From Desulfovibrio sp. X2 (lineage in GTDB: Bacteria; Desulfobacterota; Desulfovibrionia; Desulfovibrionales; Desulfovibrionaceae): a stretch of DNA of 64,000 bases. How positions within the stretch are numbered: the stretch's first letter is position 1; each line of letters begins with the position of its first letter. The position numbers and the translations under genes were made by a program. The stretch is from the NCBI RefSeq assembly GCF_000422205.1, contig NZ_ATHV01000015.1, positions 1-64,000 of the forward strand, given 5' to 3'. Shown one piece after another: positions 8,618 to 15,947 of the stretch. The notes under the pieces are model-generated. The model saw only the letters and a list, made by a program, of their open reading frames with translations. It was not told where the DNA came from and searched no databases.

Positions 8618-9781
8618 ATGAAAATTCCACGAGACGACCGACGTTCGACCGATTCCCTCCGGGCCCTGCAGACCCCCTGCCTGCTTCTGGATGAGCAGCG
8701 GATGGATGGAAACATCGCCCGTCTGCGGGCACGTCTCGCGGCCGCGGGCGTCGGGTTTCGCCCCCACCTCAAGACGGCGAAATCCATCGAGGTGGCGCGT
8801 CGGCTGATCACCGGGGCAAACGGCCCGGCTGCAGTCTCCACGCTGCGCGAGGCGGAGGAGTTCGCCTCGGCGGGTATCACGGACCTCACCTACGCGGTGG
8901 GTATTTCCCCCTGCAAGCTGCCCCGGGTCCAGTCCATTCGCAAAGGCGGCGTCGCGCTCACCGTGCTCCTCGACAGTCTCGAGCAGGCCGAGGCGGTGGC
9001 GGTCGCGTCCGACCCCGCTGATCCGATCCCTGTGCTGATCGAGCTCGATTGCGACGGGCACCGCTCCGGTGTGAAGCCGGGGGACTCGGAGCTGCTGCTC
9101 GCGATCGCGCGCAGACTGGGGCCTTCAGCCTGCCTGCGGGGGGTGCTGACCCATGCCGGTGAAAGCTACGAGGCGGAGAGCGCGGCGGCGCTCAGGGCCG
9201 CGGCGGAGAACGAACGCGCGAGCGCGGTCACGGCGGCGCAGATGCTGCGCGCCCACGGCCATGCCTGTCCGGTCGTCAGCGTAGGTTCGACCCCGACCGC
9301 GCATTTTGCCGAGAGCTATGAAGGCGTCACCGAGGTTCGTGCCGGGGCATTCGTCTTTTTCGATCTCGTGCAGGCCGGTATCGGGGTGTGCGCCGAGAAC
9401 GACATCGCCCTGTCCGTGTTGACCACGGTGATCGGCCACCAGCGTGAAAAAGGGTGGACCGTCATCGATGCGGGCTGGATGGCCCTTTCGTGCGACAGGG
9501 GCACGGCCGGGCAGCCCGTCGACCAGGGATACGGGGTGGTGTGCGACATGGCCGGAAGGCCGATTCCCGGCCTTGTTGTCGTCAATGCCAATCAGGAGCA
9601 CGGGATAGTCGCCCTGCGGGCCGATGCCCGGGCAGGCGCGCCGGAACTTCCCGTGGGCACGCGGCTGAGGATTCTTCCCAGCCACGCGTGCGCGACGGCC
9701 GCCCAGCATGACCGGTACCACGTGATCGGCGCGGGGGGGGGCGATGCGACTGCCGAATGGCCCAGATTCACGGGGTGGTAG
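8618..9781 (+). CDS. D-threonine aldolase / 3-hydroxy-D-aspartate aldolase-like PLP enzyme
   Basis: A 387-residue fold-type III PLP enzyme of the alanine racemase-like D-threonine aldolase/D-serine dehydratase (DSD1) family. TPCLLLDEQRMDGNI opens the barrel; the presumed PLP lysine is in RPHLKTAKS near residue 52; EVRAGAFVFFD is the conserved phosphate-contact region; the C-terminal SHACATAAQHD segment supplies the His/Cys/Asp metal site. The ATG at 8618 follows an AGGATGG ribosome-binding site. It overlaps nothing and is 11 bases upstream of an ornithine-cyclodeaminase-family gene. In the beta-hydroxyaspartate cycle the homologous pair is BhcC and BhcD; the partner genes bhcA and bhcB are absent here, so the substrate remains open. 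Confidence 0.82.
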   Translation: MKIPRDDRRSTDSLRALQTPCLLLDEQRMDGNIARLRARLAAAGVGFRPHLKTAKSIEVARRLITGANGPAAVSTLREAEEFASAGITDLTYAVGISPCKLPRVQSIRKGGVALTVLLDSLEQAEAVAVASDPADPIPVLIELDCDGHRSGVKPGDSELLLAIARRLGPSACLRGVLTHAGESYEAESAAALRAAAENERASAVTAAQMLRAHGHACPVVSVGSTPTAHFAESYEGVTEVRAGAFVFFDLVQAGIGVCAENDIALSVLTTVIGHQREKGWTVIDAGWMALSCDRGTAGQPVDQGYGVVCDMAGRPIPGLVVVNANQEHGIVALRADARAGAPELPVGTRLRILPSHACATAAQHDRYHVIGAGGGDATAEWPRFTGW

Positions 9782-9792
9782 GGGGAATCGCC

Positions 9793-10752
9793 ATGTTGTT
9801 CGTTACTGAAGACGTCGCGAGGCGTGTGGTCTCGATGAGCGACGCGATCGAAACGATCGAGTCCATGTTTCGTGAATACGGCCGCGGGGAGGCGAAGGTC
9901 TTCCCTGTGGTATCGGGTCATGGTCCCGATCCGGCAACGCGGTTCAGTATGAAGAGCGGGTTGATGCAGACCCGCGGGGTCGTGGGGCTCAAGGTGGGCA
10001 GTTATTGGCCTGGAAACAGAGCCCGGGGCGAAGAGGCCCACGCTTCGTCGACGCTTCTGCTGGACCCCGATACCGGCTATGCCCGCGCGCTTGTCGCGGC
10101 TTCCCATCTGACCGCCCTGCGGACCGCTGCCGCCGATGCGGTCGCCGTGCGCCGACTGGCCCGCGCGGACAGCTCCACCCTTGCCGTCATCGGGGCAGGG
10201 CACCAGGCCTGGTTCGAACTGCTGGCCATTCGCGAAGTGCGACCGATCAACAAGGTCATAATCGTCAACCGCTCCCGGGAGGCGGCAGAGTCCTTTGCCG
10301 ACCGGGCACGCCGGACGCTCGGCCTCGAGGCCTTTGTCGCGGAACCGAGGGAAGCGGTGCAATGCGCGGATATCATAGTCACGGTCACAGCCGCGTGCGG
10401 TCCGCTTTTCGAGGCGGGATGGACGCGTTCCGGCTCCCATGTCTCCGCCATGGGGGCCGATGGAGAAGGGAAGCAGGAGCTCGATCCGCGGCTGGTGGCC
10501 GAGGCGTCGTTGTTCGCCGATGTGGTGCAGCAGTCCGTCACCGTCGGCGAGTACGAGGCGGCGTTCAAGGCGGGTTGCATTGAAACGGATCGAATTACCC
10601 CTCTCGGAGCGGTCCTGAACGGAGCCCCGGGCCGGACGGGAGAGGAGCAGATAACGATCTTCGACAGTTCCGGGATGGCGTTGCAGGATCTCGCCATCTG
10701 CTCCCTCGCCCTCGACAAGGCGCTCGAGCAAGGCCTGGCGACGCGCGTCTGA
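9793..10752 (+). CDS. ornithine cyclodeaminase / mu-crystallin family reductase
   Basis: A 319-residue NAD(P)-binding protein of the ornithine cyclodeaminase/mu-crystallin family. Residues 1-110 hold the substrate lobe with RFSMKSG and GLKVGSYWPGN; the Rossmann motif AVIGAGHQAWFELLAI is near residue 136; GSHVSAMGADGEGKQELD is the conserved C-terminal signature. Family members include ketimine reductases, alanine dehydrogenase of archaea, and iminosuccinate reductase (BhcD). The start at 9793 gives MLFVTEDVARRVVSM. It is 11 bases after the aldolase-like gene and clearly in its operon; together they suggest imine or amino-acid interconversion downstream of the aldol step. Confidence 0.85.
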   Translation: MLFVTEDVARRVVSMSDAIETIESMFREYGRGEAKVFPVVSGHGPDPATRFSMKSGLMQTRGVVGLKVGSYWPGNRARGEEAHASSTLLLDPDTGYARALVAASHLTALRTAAADAVAVRRLARADSSTLAVIGAGHQAWFELLAIREVRPINKVIIVNRSREAAESFADRARRTLGLEAFVAEPREAVQCADIIVTVTAACGPLFEAGWTRSGSHVSAMGADGEGKQELDPRLVAEASLFADVVQQSVTVGEYEAAFKAGCIETDRITPLGAVLNGAPGRTGEEQITIFDSSGMALQDLAICSLALDKALEQGLATRV

Positions 10753-10795
10753 GCGGGATGCCACGGCGTGATCGGGGCGGACTGGCCGGGGGCCG

Positions 10796-10831
10796 GAAAA
10801 AGACGGGGCGACCCTTGCGGATCGCCCCGTG
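10796..10831 (-). terminator. rho-independent terminator
   Basis: On the minus strand a GC-rich stem (ACGGGGCGA ... TCGCCCCGT) is followed by CTTTTT, a standard intrinsic terminator for the OmpA-like gene ending at 10901. The stem is symmetrical and may also serve the converging reductase gene. A second GC stem (10862-10891) lies nearer the gene without a T-run. Confidence 0.75.
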
Positions 10832-10900
10832 TCCCCCCGCGGCGCGAGACGCGCCGGGAAGGAGAGGGCGCGCCACCGTCGCGCCCTCTCTCGCTGTCGG

Positions 10901-11983
10901 CTACTTCTCGTACAGGCCGTTGAAGATGGCCACGACGCGGCGGTTCTGGGCGCGGCCCGCGTCGGTGTCGTTGCTGGCGATGGGCTGGCTCTTGCCGAAG
11001 CCCTGGGCGGTGATGCGGTCGGCCTTGATGCCGAGCTTCTTGACCAGATAGTCCCTCACCGCGTCGGCACGGCGCTGCGAGAGCTTCATGTTGTAGGCGT
11101 CGGTGCCGATGCCGTCGGTGTGGCCGTCGATGGCCACGGTGGCCTCCGGGTTCTCCTTGAGGAGCTTGGCGACCTTCTCGACCTCGGGCACGTACTTGGC
11201 CTTGATGTCGGACTTGTCGAAGTCGAAGAGGATCTCGAGGCGCATGGTCAGCGGCTTGGGCGCAACGACCGGGGCGGGCGCGGGCTTGGAGACCTCGGTC
11301 TCGGTGTAGAAGACGTCCTTCACGAACTGGGCGCGCTTGCCCGAGTCGGCCATGTCGGCCGCGGTCACGGAGTAGCCGCAGCCGCCCACGGCCGCGATGT
11401 CGTCCAGCAGCTTCTGGGCGGCCGGGGTGGTGGCGTAGCTCACGGTGTCGAAGCAGATGTTGCCGTTCGAGGCCTTGTTCACGGCCTCGGCCGCGGCCAC
11501 GGCGTCACGGCCCGCGTTCAGGCCGCCGTCGGAGAAGATGATGATGGCGGTCTTGCCCTTGAGGCCCGGGCCGAAGTCCTTGCCCGCCTGGGCCATGCCG
11601 TCGCCGAGCGGCGTGTTGGGGCCGAGCAGGGTCTTGGCGTCCACGGCCGGGCCGAGGTCGCCGATGTTCGAAGCGTACGCGGAGCGGCTGTAGGGGGCGA
11701 GACCGGCGTACTTCTCGTAGGAGGCCACGGTGGCCAGGCCGGACTTGTAGCCCAGCTCGGGGATCATCTGGTTCATGGCCTTCAGGTCCTCCAGGGCGTG
11801 CTGCGCCTTGGACTGGTCCGTTCCGGCGTAGCCCCAGGCCATGGATCCGGACATGTCGAAGAGGACGATGAAGTTGTCGATCTTGGGCGTGAGTTTCTTC
11901 TCGGCGTAGGCCGGAACCTGCGCCAGGAGGAGGGCGGCCAGGGCGAGCACGACCGCGAGGCTGAAGTTGTGACGCAATTTCAT
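10901..11983 (-). CDS. von Willebrand A / OmpA fusion envelope protein
   Basis: A 360-residue exported protein. A signal peptide spans residues 1-27 (MKLRHNFSLAVV to AYA). A vWA domain follows with the metal-ion-dependent adhesion motif DMSGSMAWG near residue 44 and the later FSDGGLNAGRD. After a Pro/Ala linker comes a C-terminal OmpA-like peptidoglycan-binding domain (FDFDKSDIK, GHTDGIGTDAYN, LSQRRADAVRDYL, NRRVV). It would be periplasmic and anchored to peptidoglycan, with the vWA part free to bind a protein partner. The ribosome-binding site AAAGGAT precedes the ATG. It is transcribed alone, with a promoter at 12031-12060 and a terminator downstream. Confidence 0.9.
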   Translation of the reverse strand: MKLRHNFSLAVVLALAALLLAQVPAYAEKKLTPKIDNFIVLFDMSGSMAWGYAGTDQSKAQHALEDLKAMNQMIPELGYKSGLATVASYEKYAGLAPYSRSAYASNIGDLGPAVDAKTLLGPNTPLGDGMAQAGKDFGPGLKGKTAIIIFSDGGLNAGRDAVAAAEAVNKASNGNICFDTVSYATTPAAQKLLDDIAAVGGCGYSVTAADMADSGKRAQFVKDVFYTETEVSKPAPAPVVAPKPLTMRLEILFDFDKSDIKAKYVPEVEKVAKLLKENPEATVAIDGHTDGIGTDAYNMKLSQRRADAVRDYLVKKLGIKADRITAQGFGKSQPIASNDTDAGRAQNRRVVAIFNGLYEK

Positions 11984-12030
11984 GGTTCTATCCTTTGGTT
12001 GCAATGTGAGAACTCCGCAAAAGTGGATGT

Positions 12031-12060
12031 CGTATAGCACATATCCCTCGCCATGCTCAA
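12031..12060 (-). promoter_or_regulatory. putative sigma-70 promoter of the vWA-OmpA gene
   Basis: On the minus strand TTGAGC (12055-12060) and TATACG (12031-12036) are separated by 18 bases and lie about 50 bases upstream of the ATG. Confidence 0.5.
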
Positions 12061-12089
12061 CGAAAAAAGGAAAAGGCCGGGTTTCGACG

Positions 12090-13808
12090 TTATTTGAAGA
12101 AGATGGAGCAGGCGTTGCGCAGGACTTTGGTGTAGCGCTTCGGCTCCTCGAGCAGCCTTCCGCCCGCGGCCTTGGCAAGACCCTCGAGCATGGAGGCGAA
12201 GACCGCGTGGTGCAGGGGGTAGATTCCGTACCAGTAGGCCAGGCCCGCCAGCCCGCGCGGCAGGAAGCGGGCCAGCACGACCAGCTCCGTGGCGTTGCGG
12301 CTGATCTTCTGCACGTGGAACTCGAGCAGGGCATCGCCGGGCAGGCGCATCTCGGAGCGCAGCAGCAGGCGCTTTTGCGGCTCGGCCTTGAGCACGCGGA
12401 AGAAGTCCAGGGCGTCGCCCTCGCGCAGCTCGTCCGGGTTGCGGCGCCCACGCGAGAGCCCGGGCCCGGCCACGAGCTGGTCCACCAGGCCGCGCAGCCG
12501 CCAGAGCAGGCGGCCGGAATACCAGCCGGTCTCGCCGCCGATGCGCGAGAGGGCGTCCCACAGGGCCTCGGGCGAGGCCTCCACCGTGGCCTTGTAGCCG
12601 CACTGCAGCTCGCGGCCTCCGGCATAGGCCGGGTCGCCGCACTGCGTCCACTCCGGAGGGCGGCGGCCGCCCGCGTCGCTCCAGCAGGTGTCCACGCTCT
12701 TCTGGCGCACCTTGTCCAGGGCGCGCTCCATGGCCTCGCGGCAGGAGAGCGGCTCCAGCGGGATGATCGCGCGGATCGCGGGGTCGCGGACCACGCACTC
12801 GTTGCGCATGCCCTCCACCAGGGGGCGCACCAGGGCCATGGAGACCGGGGTGAAGAGCTTGAGCCAGTAGGACGAGAGGCCCGGCGTGAGCACCGGCACG
12901 GGGATGATGATCCGCCGCCTGAGCCCCGCGACCTCGGCGTAGAGCTGCACGAGCTCGGCGTAGGAGAGCACGTCCGGCCCGCCGATGTCGAAGGAGCGGC
13001 CCTCGGTTTCCGGGTGCTCCAGGCAGCCCGCGAGGTAGCCGAGCACGTCGCTGACGGCGATGGGCTGGGAGCGGGTGCGCACCCAGCGCGGCGCGAGCAT
13101 GACCGGCAGGTGCTCGGCCAGGCCGCGCAAAATCTCGAAGGAAGCGCTGCCCGAGCCCAGGATGGCGGCGGCGCGCAGCACGGTCACCGGCACCGGGCCG
13201 AGGGAGAGGATGTCCCCGATCTCGGCGCGCGAGCGCAGGTGCTCGGAAAAGTCCGCGGAATCCTCGCCCATGCCGCCGAGGTAGATGATGCGCGAGAGCC
13301 CTTCGTCGCGGGCCGCGCGGACCATGGTGTAGGCGGCGTGGCGGTCGGCCGCGGCGAAGTCGTCGTAGCGCGCCCGCATGGAGTGGATGAGGTAGAAGGC
13401 CGCGCCGCAGCCGCGCGCCGCCTCGCGCATGGCGGAAAGGTCGTGCGCGTCGGCCTCGGCGAGCTCGACGTTCGGGTGGCCGCCCCAGGGGCGGCAGCGC
13501 ATCTTGCCCGCCGTGCGGGCCACGGCGCGCACGCGATAGCCGCGCTCGAGCAGCAGCGGCACCAGCCGCCCGCCCACGTAGCCCGTGGCGCCGGTGACCA
13601 GCACCGGCCTGTCCCCGTCCGGCCGCCCGGCCGCCCGGGGGGTGGAAGACGCAGCAGATGATTCGGCGGACGGCTCCGCGTGCGGCCTGTCGGCCGCCAG
13701 GCTGGCCGATTGCCCGTCCGGCTGTCCGCCCGGCTTCCCGCTCGACTGCCCGCCCGGAACCGAGGCGGACCGCTCCGGTGAATTCCCTGCCGACTTCTCC
13801 GACGACAC
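12090..13808 (-). CDS. NAD(P)-binding SDR-like protein with C-terminal DUF2867/SRPBCC-type domain
   Basis: A protein of about 572 residues. Residues 1-60 are a low-complexity Ser/Gly/Ala stretch; then VLVTGATGYVGGRLVPLLLERGY opens an atypical short-chain-dehydrogenase Rossmann domain with YLIHSM and IYLGGMGED motifs, running to about residue 350. The last 150 residues (WYSGRLLWRLRGLVDQLVAG) match the DUF2867 domain found fused to this fold. Function is unknown; homologues are proposed quinone or nucleotide-sugar-type binding proteins. The start is uncertain: the frame is open to 14015, but a GTG at 13808 has GGGAG seven bases upstream and avoids running into the tRNA gene. It is monocistronic. 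Confidence 0.72.
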   Translation of the reverse strand: MSSEKSAGNSPERSASVPGGQSSGKPGGQPDGQSASLAADRPHAEPSAESSAASSTPRAAGRPDGDRPVLVTGATGYVGGRLVPLLLERGYRVRAVARTAGKMRCRPWGGHPNVELAEADAHDLSAMREAARGCGAAFYLIHSMRARYDDFAAADRHAAYTMVRAARDEGLSRIIYLGGMGEDSADFSEHLRSRAEIGDILSLGPVPVTVLRAAAILGSGSASFEILRGLAEHLPVMLAPRWVRTRSQPIAVSDVLGYLAGCLEHPETEGRSFDIGGPDVLSYAELVQLYAEVAGLRRRIIIPVPVLTPGLSSYWLKLFTPVSMALVRPLVEGMRNECVVRDPAIRAIIPLEPLSCREAMERALDKVRQKSVDTCWSDAGGRRPPEWTQCGDPAYAGGRELQCGYKATVEASPEALWDALSRIGGETGWYSGRLLWRLRGLVDQLVAGPGLSRGRRNPDELREGDALDFFRVLKAEPQKRLLLRSEMRLPGDALLEFHVQKISRNATELVVLARFLPRGLAGLAYWYGIYPLHHAVFASMLEGLAKAAGGRLLEEPKRYTKVLRNACSIFFK

Positions 13809-14065
13809 GCCAGAACTCCCGCGTAGAGGTTCGAAAGGCACCGAAACCGGCCCAGTACATACGTGATGCTCGCCCCCGGCGCAACGAAACGGCGGGCGCA
13901 ATGGGCCGGGAGCAGGGCGCGGCGGACGCCGGACACGCCGGAAAAACGGGCGCCGGGCCGCACTTCCGGGCCGCACTCGTCGGTAGCCGGGGCCCCTCCC
14001 GCACGAAAACTTCACATCTCTCGTTGACAGCCCCCTGCGAAAAGTCTACACGAATCCCCCTGCGT

Positions 14066-14142
14066 CGGGATGTAGCGCAGTCTGGGAGCGCACCTGAATG
14101 GGGTTCAGGGGGCCGGAGGTTCAAATCCTCTCATCCCGACCA
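14066..14142 (+). tRNA. tRNA-Pro(GGG)
   Basis: A 77-base cloverleaf with encoded CCA. The acceptor stem pairs CGGGATG with CATCCCG, D stem GCGC/GCGC, anticodon stem CCTGA/TCAGG with loop ATGGGGT (anticodon GGG), and T arm GGAGG-TTCAAAT-CCTCT. Its 3' 49 bases plus one flanking base are repeated at 26436-26485, marking it as an integration target. Confidence 0.93.
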
Positions 14143-14143
14143 G
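14094..14143 (+). repeat. attL copy of the tRNA-Pro 50-bp direct repeat
   Basis: The stretch from the tRNA anticodon stem to one base past CCA is identical, apart from one C/T difference, to 26436-26485. This is the normal target form for tyrosine-recombinase elements using tRNA 3' ends. Confidence 0.85.
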
Positions 14144-14158
14144 TTATTTCAATAGGTT

Positions 14159-14189
14159 AGGCCGTCCGAAAGGGCGGCCTTCTTTTTTT
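14159..14189 (+). terminator. intrinsic terminator of tRNA-Pro
   Basis: A nine-pair stem (AGGCCGTCC/GGGCGGCCT, GAAA loop) is followed by TTCTTTTTTT, 16 bases after the tRNA CCA. Confidence 0.85.
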
Positions 14190-14242
14190 GCACTACGCTT
14201 TTGCACTACAAAATTTCGGGAACAGTGACAGAAGGTGGGGCT
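14190..14242 (+). repeat. island-end repeat, copy A
   Basis: Part of a three-copy family of about 50 bases sharing CTAC, GCxCTACAAA and a TGTAGxGCT-like end (other copies 14401-14455 and 26338-26391). Location at both island ends suggests arm-type recombinase sites; this is inference. Confidence 0.5.
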
Positions 14243-14400
14243 TTTTAAATAAAAAATACTGTAATTCAAGACCATTGGATGTGTTGCCCTGAATTTGAAA
14301 TAAGCCGCCCTGACCCTGATTCAGGTGAGCGGCGGTTCAAGAAATTTTTATATTGTTCATGATTTAAAGCTGTTATCTTGAAATGGTCTCTTTTCTTCCC

Positions 14401-14455
14401 GCTGTACGCTTTCGCTCTACAAAACCTCCGGGAAAGTGCCGAGATGTAGGGCTGA
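14401..14455 (+). repeat. island-end repeat, copy B
   Basis: Same family as 14190-14242 and 26338-26391; shares CTCTACAAAACCTCCGGGAA-like core and the terminal GTAGGGCT. Confidence 0.5.
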
Positions 14456-14539
14456 TCCAAATGGCTATGCGGTATCCTATTATCCTTCTTTCCTGACAGA
14501 TTCGCGGTGGTTGATGGCATCAATGGACGTCATCCCATG

Positions 14540-14990
14540 TCCCGATAGCCCCGGTGGGGCCGTTCCATGCTGTTGTGGTTTAGCTAGCGGTCGTATTTTC
14601 TGGCCATGCCGTGCTTGATGAGGATATTTAGGATGGATGGGGAGCTGACAGGCGGGCCAGCCTGTTTGGGTAGCTCCGACAGGCGCACGCAGCCCCGTGC
14701 TGGATGGCCAGACTCATTTCCAGGATTTGTGCGACTACCTCCATGTGGTCATCGGATGGGACTTCGGAATGAGAGGCAGGTCCTTGAGTCCTTCCAGGCC
14801 GTACGCTGGAAACGACGTTTGAACTTGTAGAACTGGCTGTAAGTTATGCTCCGCCTCTGGTAGGCCGCGATGACCGTTTACGTTCCTGGCCTACCTTCTC
14901 GATCTGCTTGGCGAAGACATCCTCCTCTGTGGCGAAGCCCTGACGGCCCAAGAAACCGCCAAGGCCCGCCTCTGGAGTCTGTCATTTCTC
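14540..14990 (-). pseudogene. degenerate IS481-like (DDE, rve) transposase/integrase remnant
   Basis: Reading the minus strand in shifting frames recovers stretches typical of helix-turn-helix/DDE integrases of the IS481 type: SYSQFYKFKRRFQ, GLEGLKDLPLIPKSHP, EVVAQILEMSLA and ILIKHGMARKYDR. Several frameshifts and stops separate them, so no product is possible. Only the N-terminal DNA-binding part is represented; the catalytic core is absent. The rest of 14243-15083 shows no gene. It records an earlier transposition event inside the island. Confidence 0.5.
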
Positions 14991-15083
14991 CGGTTGCGGA
15001 CGCAGCCGGGGCATTCCGCGCTCCATCTTCCTGTCAGATGTCGAACGCTTGATGGTTAAACGCATGGCAGGTATCTGCCGCGC

Positions 15084-15364
15084 ATGATTAGGTTCTTCAA
15101 ACGCAAGGAAGCGGACGTATCTTCCGCTGAGAGCAGAGCCGCAAGCTACCCGCTGGACACCCAAACAGTGGCGCGGCACAAGCTCGTCATGCTGGAAGCA
15201 GCCAGAGTCTGGAGTACATGCGGCTGCCGCCGGGCAACCGGCTGGAGCAGCTGAAAGGCGACTTGGCCCGACAGTGGAGCATCCGCATCAATGATCAGTG
15301 GCGGATCTGCTCTGTGTGGCAGGACGGGTATGCCCAGGACGTGAGAATTGTGGACTACCACTAG
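15084..15364 (+). pseudogene. higB: frameshifted HigB/RelE-type toxin
   Basis: The sequence reads MIRFFKRKEAD ... VARHKLVMLEAA in one frame and, after a one-base shift near 15198-15210, continues SLEYMRLPPGNRLEQLKGD, WSIRINDQWRICSVW and VRIVDYH in another. Together they make an almost full-length HigB (about 93 residues), an mRNA interferase of the RelE fold. Total length is two bases off a multiple of three, consistent with a one-base deletion. The uncorrected frame stops within the toxin, so it should be inactive unless ribosomes shift. The intact antitoxin gene follows after 11 bases, the usual higBA order. Confidence 0.72.
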
Positions 15365-15375
15365 GAAAAGGGATC

Positions 15376-15675
15376 ATGACCGACAAGCTGCCGCCGATTC
15401 ACCCCGGCAAAATCCTCATGGAGGAGTTCCTCCTACCTCTGGGGCTCTCGCAGAGCAGCCTGGCCATAGCCCTGCGCGTGCCCCTGCAGCGAGTTCTCGA
15501 CATTGTGCATGGCAGGCGCGCCATCACCGTGGACGCGGCCGCCCGCCTGGCCCGCTACTTCGGCTCCACGCCAGACTTCTGGCTGAACCTCCAAACTCGC
15601 TACAACATGGAGATGGCCAAGGATGCCGGCCTCTTCGACCGCAGTGCCCACGACGTGTGCCCTCGCCAGGAGTAG
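15376..15675 (+). CDS. higA: HigA-type antitoxin, XRE family
   Basis: A 99-residue helix-turn-helix protein starting MTDKLPPIHPGKILMEEFL, the signature N-terminus of HigA/VapI antitoxins. The HTH is at residues 20-60 (LSQSSLAIALRVPLQRVLDI) and the C-terminus FGSTPDFWLNLQTRYNMEMA is also typical. It binds the HigB toxin and represses the operon. Here the toxin gene upstream is frameshifted, so this is an antitoxin without a working partner. The ATG at 15376 has AAAAGG before it. Confidence 0.88.
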   Translation: MTDKLPPIHPGKILMEEFLLPLGLSQSSLAIALRVPLQRVLDIVHGRRAITVDAAARLARYFGSTPDFWLNLQTRYNMEMAKDAGLFDRSAHDVCPRQE

Positions 15676-15947
15676 ACGCAGGCGCCTGAGATTCGGTTTT
15701 GCAACGAGTGTCGGCCCATTCGAGTCTGGACGGGTGGACACCTAAAGAAGTATAGATGGGCCGAAGAAATCCGTCGGGCAGTGATGCCCCCTGCTCTGAC
15801 CTGGTGAGCTGCATAGGCAGCAGCTAGATTACGCCTTATAGGGGCCGCCAATTTGTCCAATGGATGGGGGCCATCCTCTCGTATAACTGCCGAGGGCAGT
15901 GATTCCTATTGCGACTACAGCTACATATAAAAGGCGTTCTTCCACCC

